Shown: positions 13,057-23,123 of the stretch, piece by piece
How positions within the stretch are numbered: position 1 is the stretch's first letter
How the letters are laid out: each line of letters opens with the position of its first letter
Assembly: GCA_022376515.1 (NCBI GenBank)
Contig: WTXI01000058.1
Coordinates: 124,001-188,000 of the forward strand
Direction of reading: 5' to 3'
DNA length: 64,000 bases
DNA from: Lactifluus volemus
Lineage: Eukaryota > Basidiomycota > Agaricomycetes > Russulales > Russulaceae
The notes under the pieces: generated by a model
Seen by the model: only the letters and a program-made list of their open reading frames with translations
Database searches by the model: none
What the model was told of the DNA's origin: nothing
Made by a program: the position numbers and the translations under genes

Positions 13057-16000
13057 ATGCGTTTGCTGAGCATCCTACATGTAGAATTTGAGATAGTTTT
13101 CAGCAGCGCCGATGGACATGGTAGACACTTAAGAGAGCCTGCCACACTCCTCTTGACTTTCACCGCGTTGACGAACTCTTTAAATGCGGCAGCCATCAGC
13201 CCAAGTCCTAAAACGACAGCACTGGACAATTCTGGTGCTGAAGAAGGTGGTGCACGTCCTGGTGAGCTTCCTACCGGGGGTAATACTCCTGTGGGACCAG
13301 TACAAGATGGTCACACGGAGATCTCATGTACTGTGGATCGTGCCGAGGAAGCTATGAAAGGTATTGATACGATGACGGCATGGGAGGGTGCGATTGGTGT
13401 GATCAAGCAAGTACTCGACACTATTGGTCCAATCGCGGATGTATGTCTCATCGATTTTCTCCGTTGCTTTTCTGAGCTAGCTTTTGCGCCTCAGTTGCTC
13501 CCCCATGCACAGCTAGCATGGAAGCTGCTCTCAAAGATTCCCGAGGTGTGTCTCCGTGCTCTGTCGGAGGATATGGATAGTTCAATCTTTTCTGCCGTCA
13601 GACTTTGCTACTCCAGTTGAAGCGTGACGACAACGTCAGAACATTACTTCAGGCAATCCTGGACGCGTTTAACTTTGCAAAGAAAGCGGACGTTCTGAGG
13701 AACATGGACCCGGAGTCTACGCAACCAAAGATCCTGGATGAGATGCTGGAGTGTGTCTCGGAATGTGCCAATTTTATCACATCGTATGCGAAGGATGTGC
13801 AAGTCGGTACGCCGTCTTGACCTCTCTGTGGCCATTGACCATAATAAAGATTTGATTTAGGAAAGCGGACTTTGAAGAATGTTGTCCGCCAGGTTGATGC
13901 GAAAATTGATGAGTATCGCACAAACCTTGCTCGACTGCGAGATAATTTCCTCGCGAGTACGGCTGTCGTCACTGGGATTGCTGTGCTAGAAGTTGGTGCG
14001 TAGTCCTAAAGGTAATAGGATTTGTCGGATAATCTTCCTGACGAGGGCCACACAGAATTGGACGCAAAAATCAGAGAATTGCCTTACAAAGGAGGCTGGC
14101 GATATGGCAATGGGAAGCGCTGTCTTCCGGGCACACGCGAAGACTTTTTGGATCATATCGTCAAGTGGGTCGAGAGTCCTGAATCTCCACGTGGGCTCGT
14201 GCTCCTCGGCCAAGCAGGCACAGGAAAGTCTTCAATCGCACATGAGATCGCACGTCTATTCCAGAATAAGTGCCTCTGCATTTACTTCGCATTTTTGCGG
14301 AAAGAGGGATCCAAAGATGAAGCTTACCAGCTGTTCACGACGCTCGCTCGCGATCTCTCCGATCGCTATCATCCGTTCAAATTAGCGCTCGGGAGGGTAC
14401 TGAAGAATGATCCGTCTCTTCGTAGTACTCCACATTATCGCACACTCTTCGAATCCCTTCTCCTCGAACCAGTCAAGAATATTCACTTCACCGACCCAAT
14501 CCTTATTGTGATCGATGCGTTGGACGAGAGTGGCGATGCAATCGGTCAAGTCGGGTTGCACAAGTTTCTAGCTCAACATCTGTTCGAGCTGCCATCCAAT
14601 TTCCGTATCCTCATCACCGCGAGGCCGGAGAACGGTATGGAACATGCGTTCTGTAATGCGTTGTCCGTGCGCACCCTCTATATGGATGATCACAAACTGG
14701 CTGCAAAGACGGAGCAAGATATTGGTTTATATCTCCGGAGCGAACTCCCTTTGGTCCTGTTCGAACGACATGGTGTTGAACTCGCAAAGGCAGCAGAAGG
14801 ATTGTTTCAGTGGGCAGCCGTTGCTTCCGGGCTAATAAACAATCCTCCTCCTAGCTTTGGGTTTAGCAAGAAACAGGTGATACAGCGTCTATTGGGGCAC
14901 TCTCGAGGTCGGGATGGGCAAGATCCTTTGGATCAGCTATATGGAGAAGTTCTGGAAGGGTACTTCAAGCCGGTTGCGGCACAGAACCTATTTCGTTCCG
15001 TGATGGGGCAGCTTTTTGCTGCTCTCGTTCCCCTTTCCATCCGCTCATTGACTACTCTGCGACGACATGTACCCCTAGATGACCCCGAGGACACTGACCC
15101 CGAGGATTCGGAATGCGTTATTGAGATGCTCCGTCACCTTGGCTCACTGCTCAGTAACGTGACCTCATCCGACGATACCCTCCCGCTCATCCCTCTCCAC
15201 ACCTCATTTCGTGACTTCCTGGCCGATGAGAAGAGTGGGGTATTTCACATCGACCTTGGCAGGGCTCACCGTCAGCTGGCTCATTCCTGTCTTGGATTAA
15301 TGCTCAATGACCTCAAGTTCAACATTTGCAAATTGGAATCGTCATACGTTGCCAACAGGGACGTGCCCGATCTCGAATCTCGAATTGCCAAATATGTTCC
15401 GCCTGCTCTATCGTATGGCTGCGTTTTTTGGGGGGATCATTTAGAACGTCTTGATATTGAACAGGATCTGTTTCCAAAACTTCAATCGCTGTTTGAGACA
15501 AGGTTTCTTTTTTGGCTGGAAGTGCTTAGCATCAAGAACAGTGTCGGTCTTGCATCACGAGCATTGGGATCTCTGAACACATGGTTGCGGTCTGATCAGC
15601 AGAAGGTAGGCGCCTCTTATCATGTTATAGGACATGTAGTAACTATTGCGTACAATTTCAGCGATCACTCCAATCGGAGGTTGAGAATCTGTTGGCATTA
15701 GTCGACGATGCGTTCGCATTTGTGCGGTATTTCGGGATGGCGATATCAAGAAGCGTCCCGCATATATATATATCTGCTCTGCCTTTTGCGCCATCTTCTT
15801 CCCGCATCGTCGAGCACCATCTCCATCTATTTCCCCACACATCGTTTTTGAAACCTGGACGGTTGTCTGATTGGCCAGCATTGGAAATGACGATTCAAGC
15901 ACATGATGGACCAGTCAACTCTGTTGTATTCTCGCCAAATGGGCAACGCATCGCATCAGCTTCGCAAGATTGCACGATTCGCGTGTGGGATGCTACAACG

Positions 16001-18033
16001 GGCGAAATCGTAGCGGGTCCGTTTACTGGACACACCAAAGAAGTCTTTTCTGTCACATTCTCGCCTGACGGGAATCGCATCGCATCAGCCTCGGCCGATG
16101 GCACGATTTGCGTGTGGGATGCCGTAACAGGAGAGGCCGTAGCGGGGCCATTTACTGGACACACGAATCGGATTAGATGTGTTGCATTTTCACCGAATGG
16201 GCAACACATCGCCTCGGGCTCGCATGACCGCACAATTCGTATTTGGGATGCCGAAACTGGAGAGGTCGTAGCAGCCCCGTTTATTGGACACACCGATGAG
16301 GTCCACTTTGTTACATTCTCACCAGACGGGAAACGTATCGCCTCTGCCTCGGAAGATTGCACGATTCGCATCTGGGATGCTGCAACCGGAGAGGTCGTAG
16401 CGGGCCCGTATACTGGACACACCAATCCGGTCAGCTGTGTTGCATTCTCACCGGACGGGAAGCACGTCGCTTCCGCCTCGTACGATCGCACGATTCTTGT
16501 GTGGGATGCCGCAACAGGAAAGGTGGTAGCCGCTACATTTACTGGACACACCAGTGCTATCTACTCTATCGCATTCTCGCCGGACGGGAAACGCATCACC
16601 TCAGCCTCAGTCGATCGCACGATTCGCGTGTGGGATTCCGCAACAGGGCAGATCATAGCAGGCCCATTTACTGGACACACATCTTCCATATTTTCTATTT
16701 CAGTCTCACCTGACGGGCAGCGCATTGCCTCGGCCTCATATGACTGCACGGTTTGCGTGTGGCATCCCAGAAAAGGAGTGGCAGGGGCCTCGTTTACCGG
16801 ACATACCCAATCGATCTTTTCTGTTGCACTCTCACCAGATGGGCAACGGATAGCCTCGGCCTCTGCAGATTGCACACTTTGTGTGTGGGATGCTGCAACA
16901 GGAGAGATCATAGCAGGTCCGTTTACTGGTCACACCGATTGGGTCTTTTCTGTTGTGTTCTCGCCTGAAGGGCAGTGGATCGCCTCGGCCTCGCTCGATC
17001 GCACGATTCGCGTGTGGGATACCCCAACAGGAAATATTGTAGCGGGCCCGTTCACTGGACATACTGATAGAGTCTACTCTGTTGCATTCTCGCCGGACGG
17101 ACAACGTATCGCATCGGCCTCGGGAGATTGCACGGTTTGCGTGTGGGATGCCACAACGGGAGAGGTTGTAGTGGGCCCGTGTACTGGACACACTGAGGCG
17201 GTCCGCTCTGTTACATTCTCGCCGGACGGGAAGCGCATCGCGTCTGCCTCGGATGACTTCACGATTCGAGTATGGGATGCTGCGACAGGGGAGGTCGTAG
17301 CGGGCCCGTTTAATGGTCACACTCAGTTCGTCAAATCTGTCGTGTTTTCACCGGACGGGCAGCGAATCGTCTCAGCCTCGGGAGATCACACGATTCGTGT
17401 GTGGGATTCTGGGACAGGACAAGTAGTAGTAGCCCCCTTTTGTGGACACGCCGATACAGTCTGCTTTATTGCATTCTCACCGGACGGGCGGCGCATCGCA
17501 TCGGCCTCGACAGATCGCACGATTCGCTTGTGGGATTCTGCTACGGGTGTGGCCGTAGCGGGCCCGTTTATTGGACACACTGAATGGGCCAGCTCAGTTG
17601 CATTCTCACCAGACGGGCAGCGAATCGTTTCTGCCTCCGGAGATTGCACGATTCGCATGTGGGATGCCACAACAGGACAGGATATTGTGGGCTCGTCTAC
17701 CGGACCCACCCATTCGACTAACTCTGGTGCGTCCACTTTGGATGGGCAGCCTATCACCTCGACTTACGAGATCACATGATTCATGTAGGGAAACGCAGAG
17801 CAGAAGATATTGATAAAGATGACTTTATGGAGAAGTTCCCAGTCCATAGTGATGGTTGGATGTATGGGGAAGATAATGAACTCCTTTTGTGGATTCCTCC
17901 CATTCACCAGCCATACCTTCATAGAGCTAACACAGTCTGGGTTGGTGGCAAAGATAGAACAGAGGTAGATCTCTCAAATTTTGTGTATGGATCAAATTGG
18001 GCTATGGTATACATTCACAGTTCGTCTAAATAG
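13057..18033 (+). CDS. NLR-like STAND protein: NACHT NTPase with 14 WD40 repeats
   Basis: Predicted intracellular signalling NTPase of the fungal NACHT-WD40 type (HET-E-like), a family linked to non-self recognition. Exons: 13057-13440, 13495-13545, 13602-13806, 13861-13995, 14056-15605, 15662-17726, 17789-18033; all phases agree, giving about 1,544 aa. The N-terminal helical region (to about residue 260) ends before the Walker A motif GQAGTGKSS (about residue 310); Walker B is LIVIDALDES (about 405). A winged-helix/helical arm follows, then 14 WD40 units (about 850-1450), enough for two seven-bladed propellers, and a conserved-looking C-terminal tail rich in Trp, Gly and Asp. The first ATG is uncertain because family-like sequence begins only near residue 95. 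No frameshift was found. Intron 6 (17727-17788) looks like a decayed fifteenth WD40 unit. Effector function is not evident from the N-terminus. Confidence 0.9.
15896..17702 (+). repeat. Array of 14 WD40-coding units of about 129 bp
   Basis: Tandem units inside the NLR exon, each encoding the pattern GHT-x-x-V-x-S-V-x-FSPDG-x-R-IASAS-x-D-x-TI-x-VWD. The framework is nearly identical from unit to unit at DNA level, while the residues after GHT and those flanking the SxDxT core vary (for example KEV, NRI, DWV, EAV; Q/C, H/R, Y/R, D/F, G/H). Homogenised framework plus variable surface positions is the hallmark described for HET-E/HNWD repeats, implying recurrent unit exchange. Confidence 0.9.
17727..17788 (+). 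other. Last intron of the NLR gene, apparently derived from a WD40 unit
   Basis: The interval has a GTGCGT donor and a CATGTAG acceptor, and splicing restores the frame exactly (G + GG AAA). Its DNA aligns with the preceding WD40 unit from the SVAFSPDGQR segment to the VWD segment: the GATGGGCAGC core and GATT-CATGTAGGGA end match GACGGGCAGC and GATTCGCATGTGGGA, with a one-base deletion and an in-frame stop if left unspliced. Confidence 0.65.
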
Positions 18034-19539
18034 CATCACATGTATAAATGCAAACTAGGCTCTACTCTGATTAGTGTTCCTTCGAATTCAATTACCGGCA
18101 GCGAGTCTTTCTAAGGTATGGCCAATAGATCTTCAATAACAAGTCCGGTCACTGTGTTAAAACCCAGGGCATTCATAAAGCGGTTAGATGCTTGTTTTCA
18201 CTTTACTCACTTTCCATGGAGAACATAAGCCATTGTCCAAAAGTTGAACCCTCGGATGAGCCTGGTTTTTGTCTTGTGCTCAGGTTGTCTCTTTCTCGCT
18301 GAAGTTACTGACGGGATCGAGTATTCACCTCAGAGACTCATTTTCTGGCTTGCAGAAGATAGAGGTGCAGTGGCGTGTATACGAAAAATCAGCAACCCAA
18401 CTTTCACTACGGTCACCAAATAACACATACCTGTCCGCTCCCAAGGCACGGATCTGGTCCAGAATCCTGAAGCCCTGAAGAAAATGTGAGCAAGGTTCAA
18501 TCATTAGCTGTCTTCGATATTGCCTATCTCCAAGTACTATAAAATTACAGGACTCTAAATTTTTCCCACGGGCGTGAACCCACCTTGCGAGCATCGTTGC
18601 TATGTGTTTCCTCTTTTGACTTTTTTTGGGGGGGGGGCTTTTTGGTTTCCTTTGTCTCGAATCTCAAACTTTGCCACCTTTTTTGTCCACTTCATTCTGT
18701 TTTGCTTTCTGTATAGCACTTCTCCAGAGGTCTTGCCAGAGGTTGACACAGATAGCTGCTTACTAATCTTCCCTTAAATTTGTTCGAATTAGCGGCGCAG
18801 CCGCTCAAGCACTTTACAGTAAATAGGCAATTAGGTCCCCTCAGTCAGGCCCCCGCAGCCAGCAAGCAGCCGCAGTATACATGAGTTCTTTCCGCAGTTG
18901 ATTCGATGGGCTATATAGTACTCCCGTCAATCTTCCCATATCTCCCCATTCCTTTACTTCCTCGTTTCTTTCTCCCTCTCTTCTCCCTCCATCATCAATA
19001 ACCACAACTCGTTGACTCGAGTTGTCGGTTCCGCCTCTCCACCCTCCCTATGCACCGCGATTCCGGGACTCCCCTCCGAATTGTTGGTCTCCACCATTTC
19101 CCATCCAATTATGAATCATTGCCGTGCACTCGTCAGTCTGGAGATCCCTTCTCTACATCCTTCGATTGCCTGACTCTTTCTTCCCTTGGCTTGCAGACGC
19201 AGTGTCTTTTTTTTTTATCACTTCAGAAAATCCAACGAATCTCGTTGTAACCGCAGTAGCACAAAGACTCAACTTGGTGCGGCATTTGCCCCTTGATAGT
19301 TACTGCATCATGTACAGCGCCACGATACCAGTCGATTGACAATACCAGACAAGTGTCGTGTTAAATTGCGTGTTCTCACTTGGCGAGGATTCGGAAAACG
19401 AAAGCCGACGTTGACCGACCACTCATTCACCTAACTTGCTCTGAGTTGCAATAAATGATACACGATGTCCAAAGTACATGAAAAAGTAATGCAAGAGATA
19501 TAGTTCATGCCTGCGGTAACGAACGTTAAGCAATTCTGC
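18034..19539. other. Interval without supported gene; promoter-like stretch at 18912-19050
   Basis: 18624-18640 contains a T7-G10 homopolymer stretch. At 18912 a TATATA element is followed by a 100-bp CT-rich tract and an ATG at 19050 opening a 66-codon frame without recognisable features. This arrangement resembles a basidiomycete promoter and leader whose coding region has been lost or is not recognised. A minus-strand 89-codon frame at 18325-18594 has no motif. Confidence 0.4.
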
Positions 19540-20060
19540 CAATGTAAATAATGGGGTCCGACTTGCCAGATAGTTGTATGATTTACGATCTCACACCGCT
19601 CGAGATATTCTCTCTGATAACCCCGCCATAAGCCAAAACGGATGAACAACAAGATTTTGGCAAGCGCACCTCAATCACCGCTTCAATCCGCTTCTTGATA
19701 TTCAACGGGTTGGGCAAGAAACGCGATGAGAGTTGTCGGGTAGCCTCGTTGACTAGGTCGTTATGCGTCATGTGCTTACGACTCTTCATGATCCGCACGA
19801 TGCATGCCCTTTTTTTAATGCAACGCAATAAAAAAAACCCGGTCCCAGTAAAGAGATCTGAAATTAATACACGCACGTCCGTCTGAAAATGTCGCTCTTC
19901 CTCGACGCGGTCCCTGCGCTCTTCGCCACTCTCGATGCGCGCTGCGACCGTGCTGATCTTGATCTTCTGAAAAGGGGACGAGAAATCCGCGTTGAACGAG
20001 AACGCGTCGTCCACGTTGACGTCCCGTCCCGGTGGGTGTTTTTTGAGCACCTTGTATTAT
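19540..20060 (-). pseudogene. Cullin (CUL3-like) C-terminal fragment, broken
   Basis: On the minus strand the sequence encodes the end of a cullin: LKKHPPGRDV, the beta-rich block FSFNADFSSPFQKIKIST, then the winged-helix neddylation region IVRIMKSRKHMTHNDL and FLPNPLNIKKRIEAVIE. After an intron with a GTGCGC donor, the final REYLERCE exon follows. The lysine in VRIMK corresponds to the NEDD8 acceptor. It is not functional: the intron before ACIVRIM leaves the frame off by one with its best acceptor, and the last exon has lost one G after the codons for LERCE, so the terminal Tyr-rich motif is out of frame. No N-terminal cullin repeats are present. The family resemblance is to cullin-3 type; the retained introns argue for a DNA-level duplication, not a retrocopy. 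Confidence 0.8.
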
Positions 20061-20508
20061 TATAAAATACAAACTCCCACGTTCCAATTCTCTCGTGTAC
20101 CGCGTTACGTTCGTTTCAACGTTTAACATTTGACATATTTAACCCTAAGTCGATTCTCACTATTCATGGTGTACTCTTGATGAGGTCCCCATGGCTAGAG
20201 ACTCTCACTTGAAAAATGAACAACACCGTCCTCTCCAACTCTACCTGTAGGCCTCCACGTCGCCTTTGAACTTTGTAGCTGTCCCATCTCCGCATACCCA
20301 AACCGCAACACGCGCGGAGTTCAGGCCGTCTACCGCGCTTGGCACTATTGTGCCGGGAAGCATCTGGGACTATCCAGAGCTTGCTCGCTCATCTAGTTCC
20401 ACTTTGCTAGCATCGCAAAACGTACCGTTCCGCATTCCTAGATACACATCCCTACTATGATACAGCTGGCACGCCTGGGCAGGAAACTATCTACCACAGT
20501 ATTAGTAT
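20061..20508. other. Intergenic, between cullin fragment and P450 stop codon
   Basis: No recognisable coding region. It would contain the 3' UTR and terminator of the minus-strand P450. Confidence 0.5.
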
Positions 20509-22950
20509 TCAGTCCATGTTCGCCGGTCGGATGAGTAGCGGCAATTGTCGTCCTACAGCCGGATTCGACGCAACAACAGGATGGCTGACGGCCCCCGACT
20601 TGCACACGATATCGTCCGCCGGCAGGGCCAGCTCGAACTCGAACGCCCGCACCAACGTGAACAACAAAGCTTTGACTCTGCGCAGTCATACGACAAGAAA
20701 TCGAATGAGTGATTTTCGGGGCTCCCACGTAAATAATGTTGAATACACGCACTCAGCGATGGTGAAGCGGTACCCTATGCACGCGTGTGGACCAGCGGAA
20801 AACGTCGACAGATGTCCATAGACACTTGGGAATCCATGCACCGCCTCTGGCAGGTTTTCCCACCGCTCGGGCCTACAACAATGAATCAACTCAACTTACG
20901 GGAGAGAAAGTGAGAGTCGTACCTGAATTCGTTCACGTCTTCCCCCCATATATCTGTTAAGTGATGCAACAGGCGAATTGGTATGACGGCAAGATCCCCT
21001 TTGGCTACTCTTTTATGTCATGGATTATCGTCAGCGCGGCTGCTGTAGTTGAATAGGTCCCTCGCACCTGACACTATTCTGCAGAACCCCATGTTTATCC
21101 GTGAAAGGTTTTTGAAGCGGAATCGCTACGTCGTGAGTGGCAACGCGCTGGATGAATGGCACAGGAGTGTAGAGGCGCAGCGACTCGCGTACGACACCTT
21201 CTAAGTACGAGAGTGAGTTCAATTGTTCTAACGTCGGGGAATCAGTTGGGCAGGTGCGGAGCTCTGTGCGAAGTTTTGTTTGGATTCCCGGGTGACACGA
21301 GAGCGCAAACAGTGCCCAGGACACAGCAGTACTTTAACAAAAACGTTAAACAATATATATTGAAAACATAGACACTGCTTACCTCGTCGTCTCATTTCCC
21401 GCCAACAGTATCGTAGGTACTTCTAAGAGATATTGTCGAGGCTTCAGACAAAACCATGGTGAATTTGATCAAGGAACAAGAGCACTTACGAGAGAGAATC
21501 TCAAAGTCACTCAAGCGCATACTTTCCGGAATATCGGCGGCTATATTTGACTTGACAAGCAGGCTAAGCAGGTCATTCCCCTGCACATCCTGCTTTTCAA
21601 CCAAACTGGATCCGCTTGCACTTCGCTCGGCTAGTACAGCAGCCTTTCTCTCTTCGATAACCCGAGATCCAACCTGTCTCACTTCCTTAAGGGCACGTTC
21701 GATAGCACGAGAGCGTGACGTTGGCTGACGAAGAGTGAGCGTTACAGCAGGATTCGGTTATGTAGAGTGGGAACATACAATAGAGCGAAAGATTGGGAAT
21801 AGAACTTGGACCGCGTAGATAAAATTAATCGGAGCGATGTTCTCGAGAGAGCGAAAGGCCACGTATACAGGATTCTGGTCTGAATGCAAAGAGTCGAAAG
21901 CGTAGTTAAATCCTGTGTGCGTGTTACAATACACGATTAATGTTGCAAGTGGTGAGTGACTTACCTGCCAGACCAACGATGTCTAGAGTGGCCTTGTCTA
22001 ACCAACTACATGCATCTAGCCTCAGCTTTCCATCCTTTCTTGATGATTTGGAAACAAGATCTGCCCAAATATCGCGAAGCTGTGGTACGGCTGGTGTTGA
22101 GCCAAGGGTATGATCGCTCTCACCAAAGTATTACCTCTAACGATTTCTCTAAGAACATCGACGCAAAATTCTTCAATTGAGTAGGACCGAACGCAGGGTT
22201 CTTGAAAAGGAATGGGTGAGGAAGACACAGGGACAAATCCATCAGTGCTTACCATGGCCTTGCGCTGCAAATTCGAAAGTGAGATAGTCAGTCGCGTAAC
22301 GGAAATCTATGTTTGCACCTGCTTTCTATGCTCGGAACCTAAACACAATATGAATCGAAGCGGTCCAGGCACAGGAAAGAAGCTTACTTACCCTCAACAA
22401 CAACGATACCTGACATCAAAACATCAAAGAGGATCATCGAGTTACGTAATAGTTTCATATGGAACTGTTTGTACGTACCTCTACCAGTGAGAGTGCCGAG
22501 AATGTATCTTATGAATTCTGCTTTCTCGAAAGTGTCGTCATTTTGGAGAATATATGAGATGGCTACGGGATCGACAGCCATGAGTTTGGGGACCTAAAAT
22601 AAACGAAATATGACATAGACTGAATTGTCCGAGAAAAGGAGCAGGTAAAAAAAAAAGCGCACCCCAAAAACTGAATGGTACCTCAGGACATGCCCATATG
22701 TCTTGACCCACTCTTCCTGCAAGCGCAACGAATCCTCCTCTGGTACGTCGACAAAGCTACCCTTACTCCAGTGTGCATTTTTAGGCCCGGGAACGCTCCT
22801 CATTGGGGAGCGATCCGCACGGATAAGGCGATGAATGACAACGACGAGTACATAAGCGGCCGGGATTGCGAATAGAAGCAACGCTATGACCACGAGGGGG
22901 CGAATGGCTGCCACCAAGAAACGCTGAGCAAGGATAAGTGTATGGCACAT
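20509..22950 (-). CDS. Cytochrome P450 monooxygenase, complete, 14 exons
   Basis: Haem-thiolate monooxygenase anchored in the ER. Exons (minus strand, 5' to 3'): 22663-22950, 22479-22593, 22392-22409, 22319-22338, 22253-22264, 22135-22200, 21965-22079, 21779-21912, 21490-21724, 21383-21422, 21068-21331, 20923-21009, 20753-20872, 20509-20677. The phases agree throughout and give about 560 aa. Visible motifs: N-terminal hydrophobic anchor and proline hinge, I-helix AGNETTS (about 342-348), ExxR in ESLRLY (about 397-400), PERW, and the haem loop [10 protein letters not shown] with the cysteine ligand at about 496. The haem loop has His where Arg is common. Exons 3-5 are microexons of 18, 20 and 12 nt. 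The gene is a paralogue of the partial P450 at 1-508 and lies 174 bp downstream of the MFS gene. Subfamily and substrate are not assignable here. Confidence 0.92.
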
Positions 22951-23110
22951 GTTGTAGTCCTTGAGAAACATGCTCATGGCGATTGATAGACTGTCAAGTA
23001 GCCTCAGCGCCAAGCTCAGCGCTCAGCGCTCAGCGGCAGCCGAGGCTCAAACTAATATTCCCGCGCCCGGGCCGGGCCGAACCAAAAAAGGTTCCGTCGG
23101 TATCATCTAC

Positions 23111-23119
23111 ATATATAGG
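23111..23119 (-). promoter_or_regulatory. TATA box of the P450 gene
   Basis: CCTATATAT on the minus strand, about 160 bp upstream of the P450 ATG and only about 5 bp past the MFS stop codon at 23124-23126. The P450 promoter must therefore lie inside, or overlap, the MFS 3' end. Confidence 0.45.
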
Positions 23120-23123
23120 CTAT

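Noticed and set aside
13990..14056. Apparent 23-27 nt intron, or frame break, between the NLR helical region and NACHT domain
   Set aside because: A proper 60-nt intron (13996-14055, GTGCGT to CACAG) joins the parts in phase and gives ELDAKIREL, so the gene is intact there.
15895..17757. Long minus-strand open frames (up to 218 codons) opposite the WD40 array
   Set aside because: They arise from the repetitive codon pattern of the sense strand; their products are repeats without any family resemblance.
18620..18642. T/G homopolymer run as a structural or G-quadruplex element
   Set aside because: A single short run without further G-tracts; more likely low-complexity sequence or a length error.
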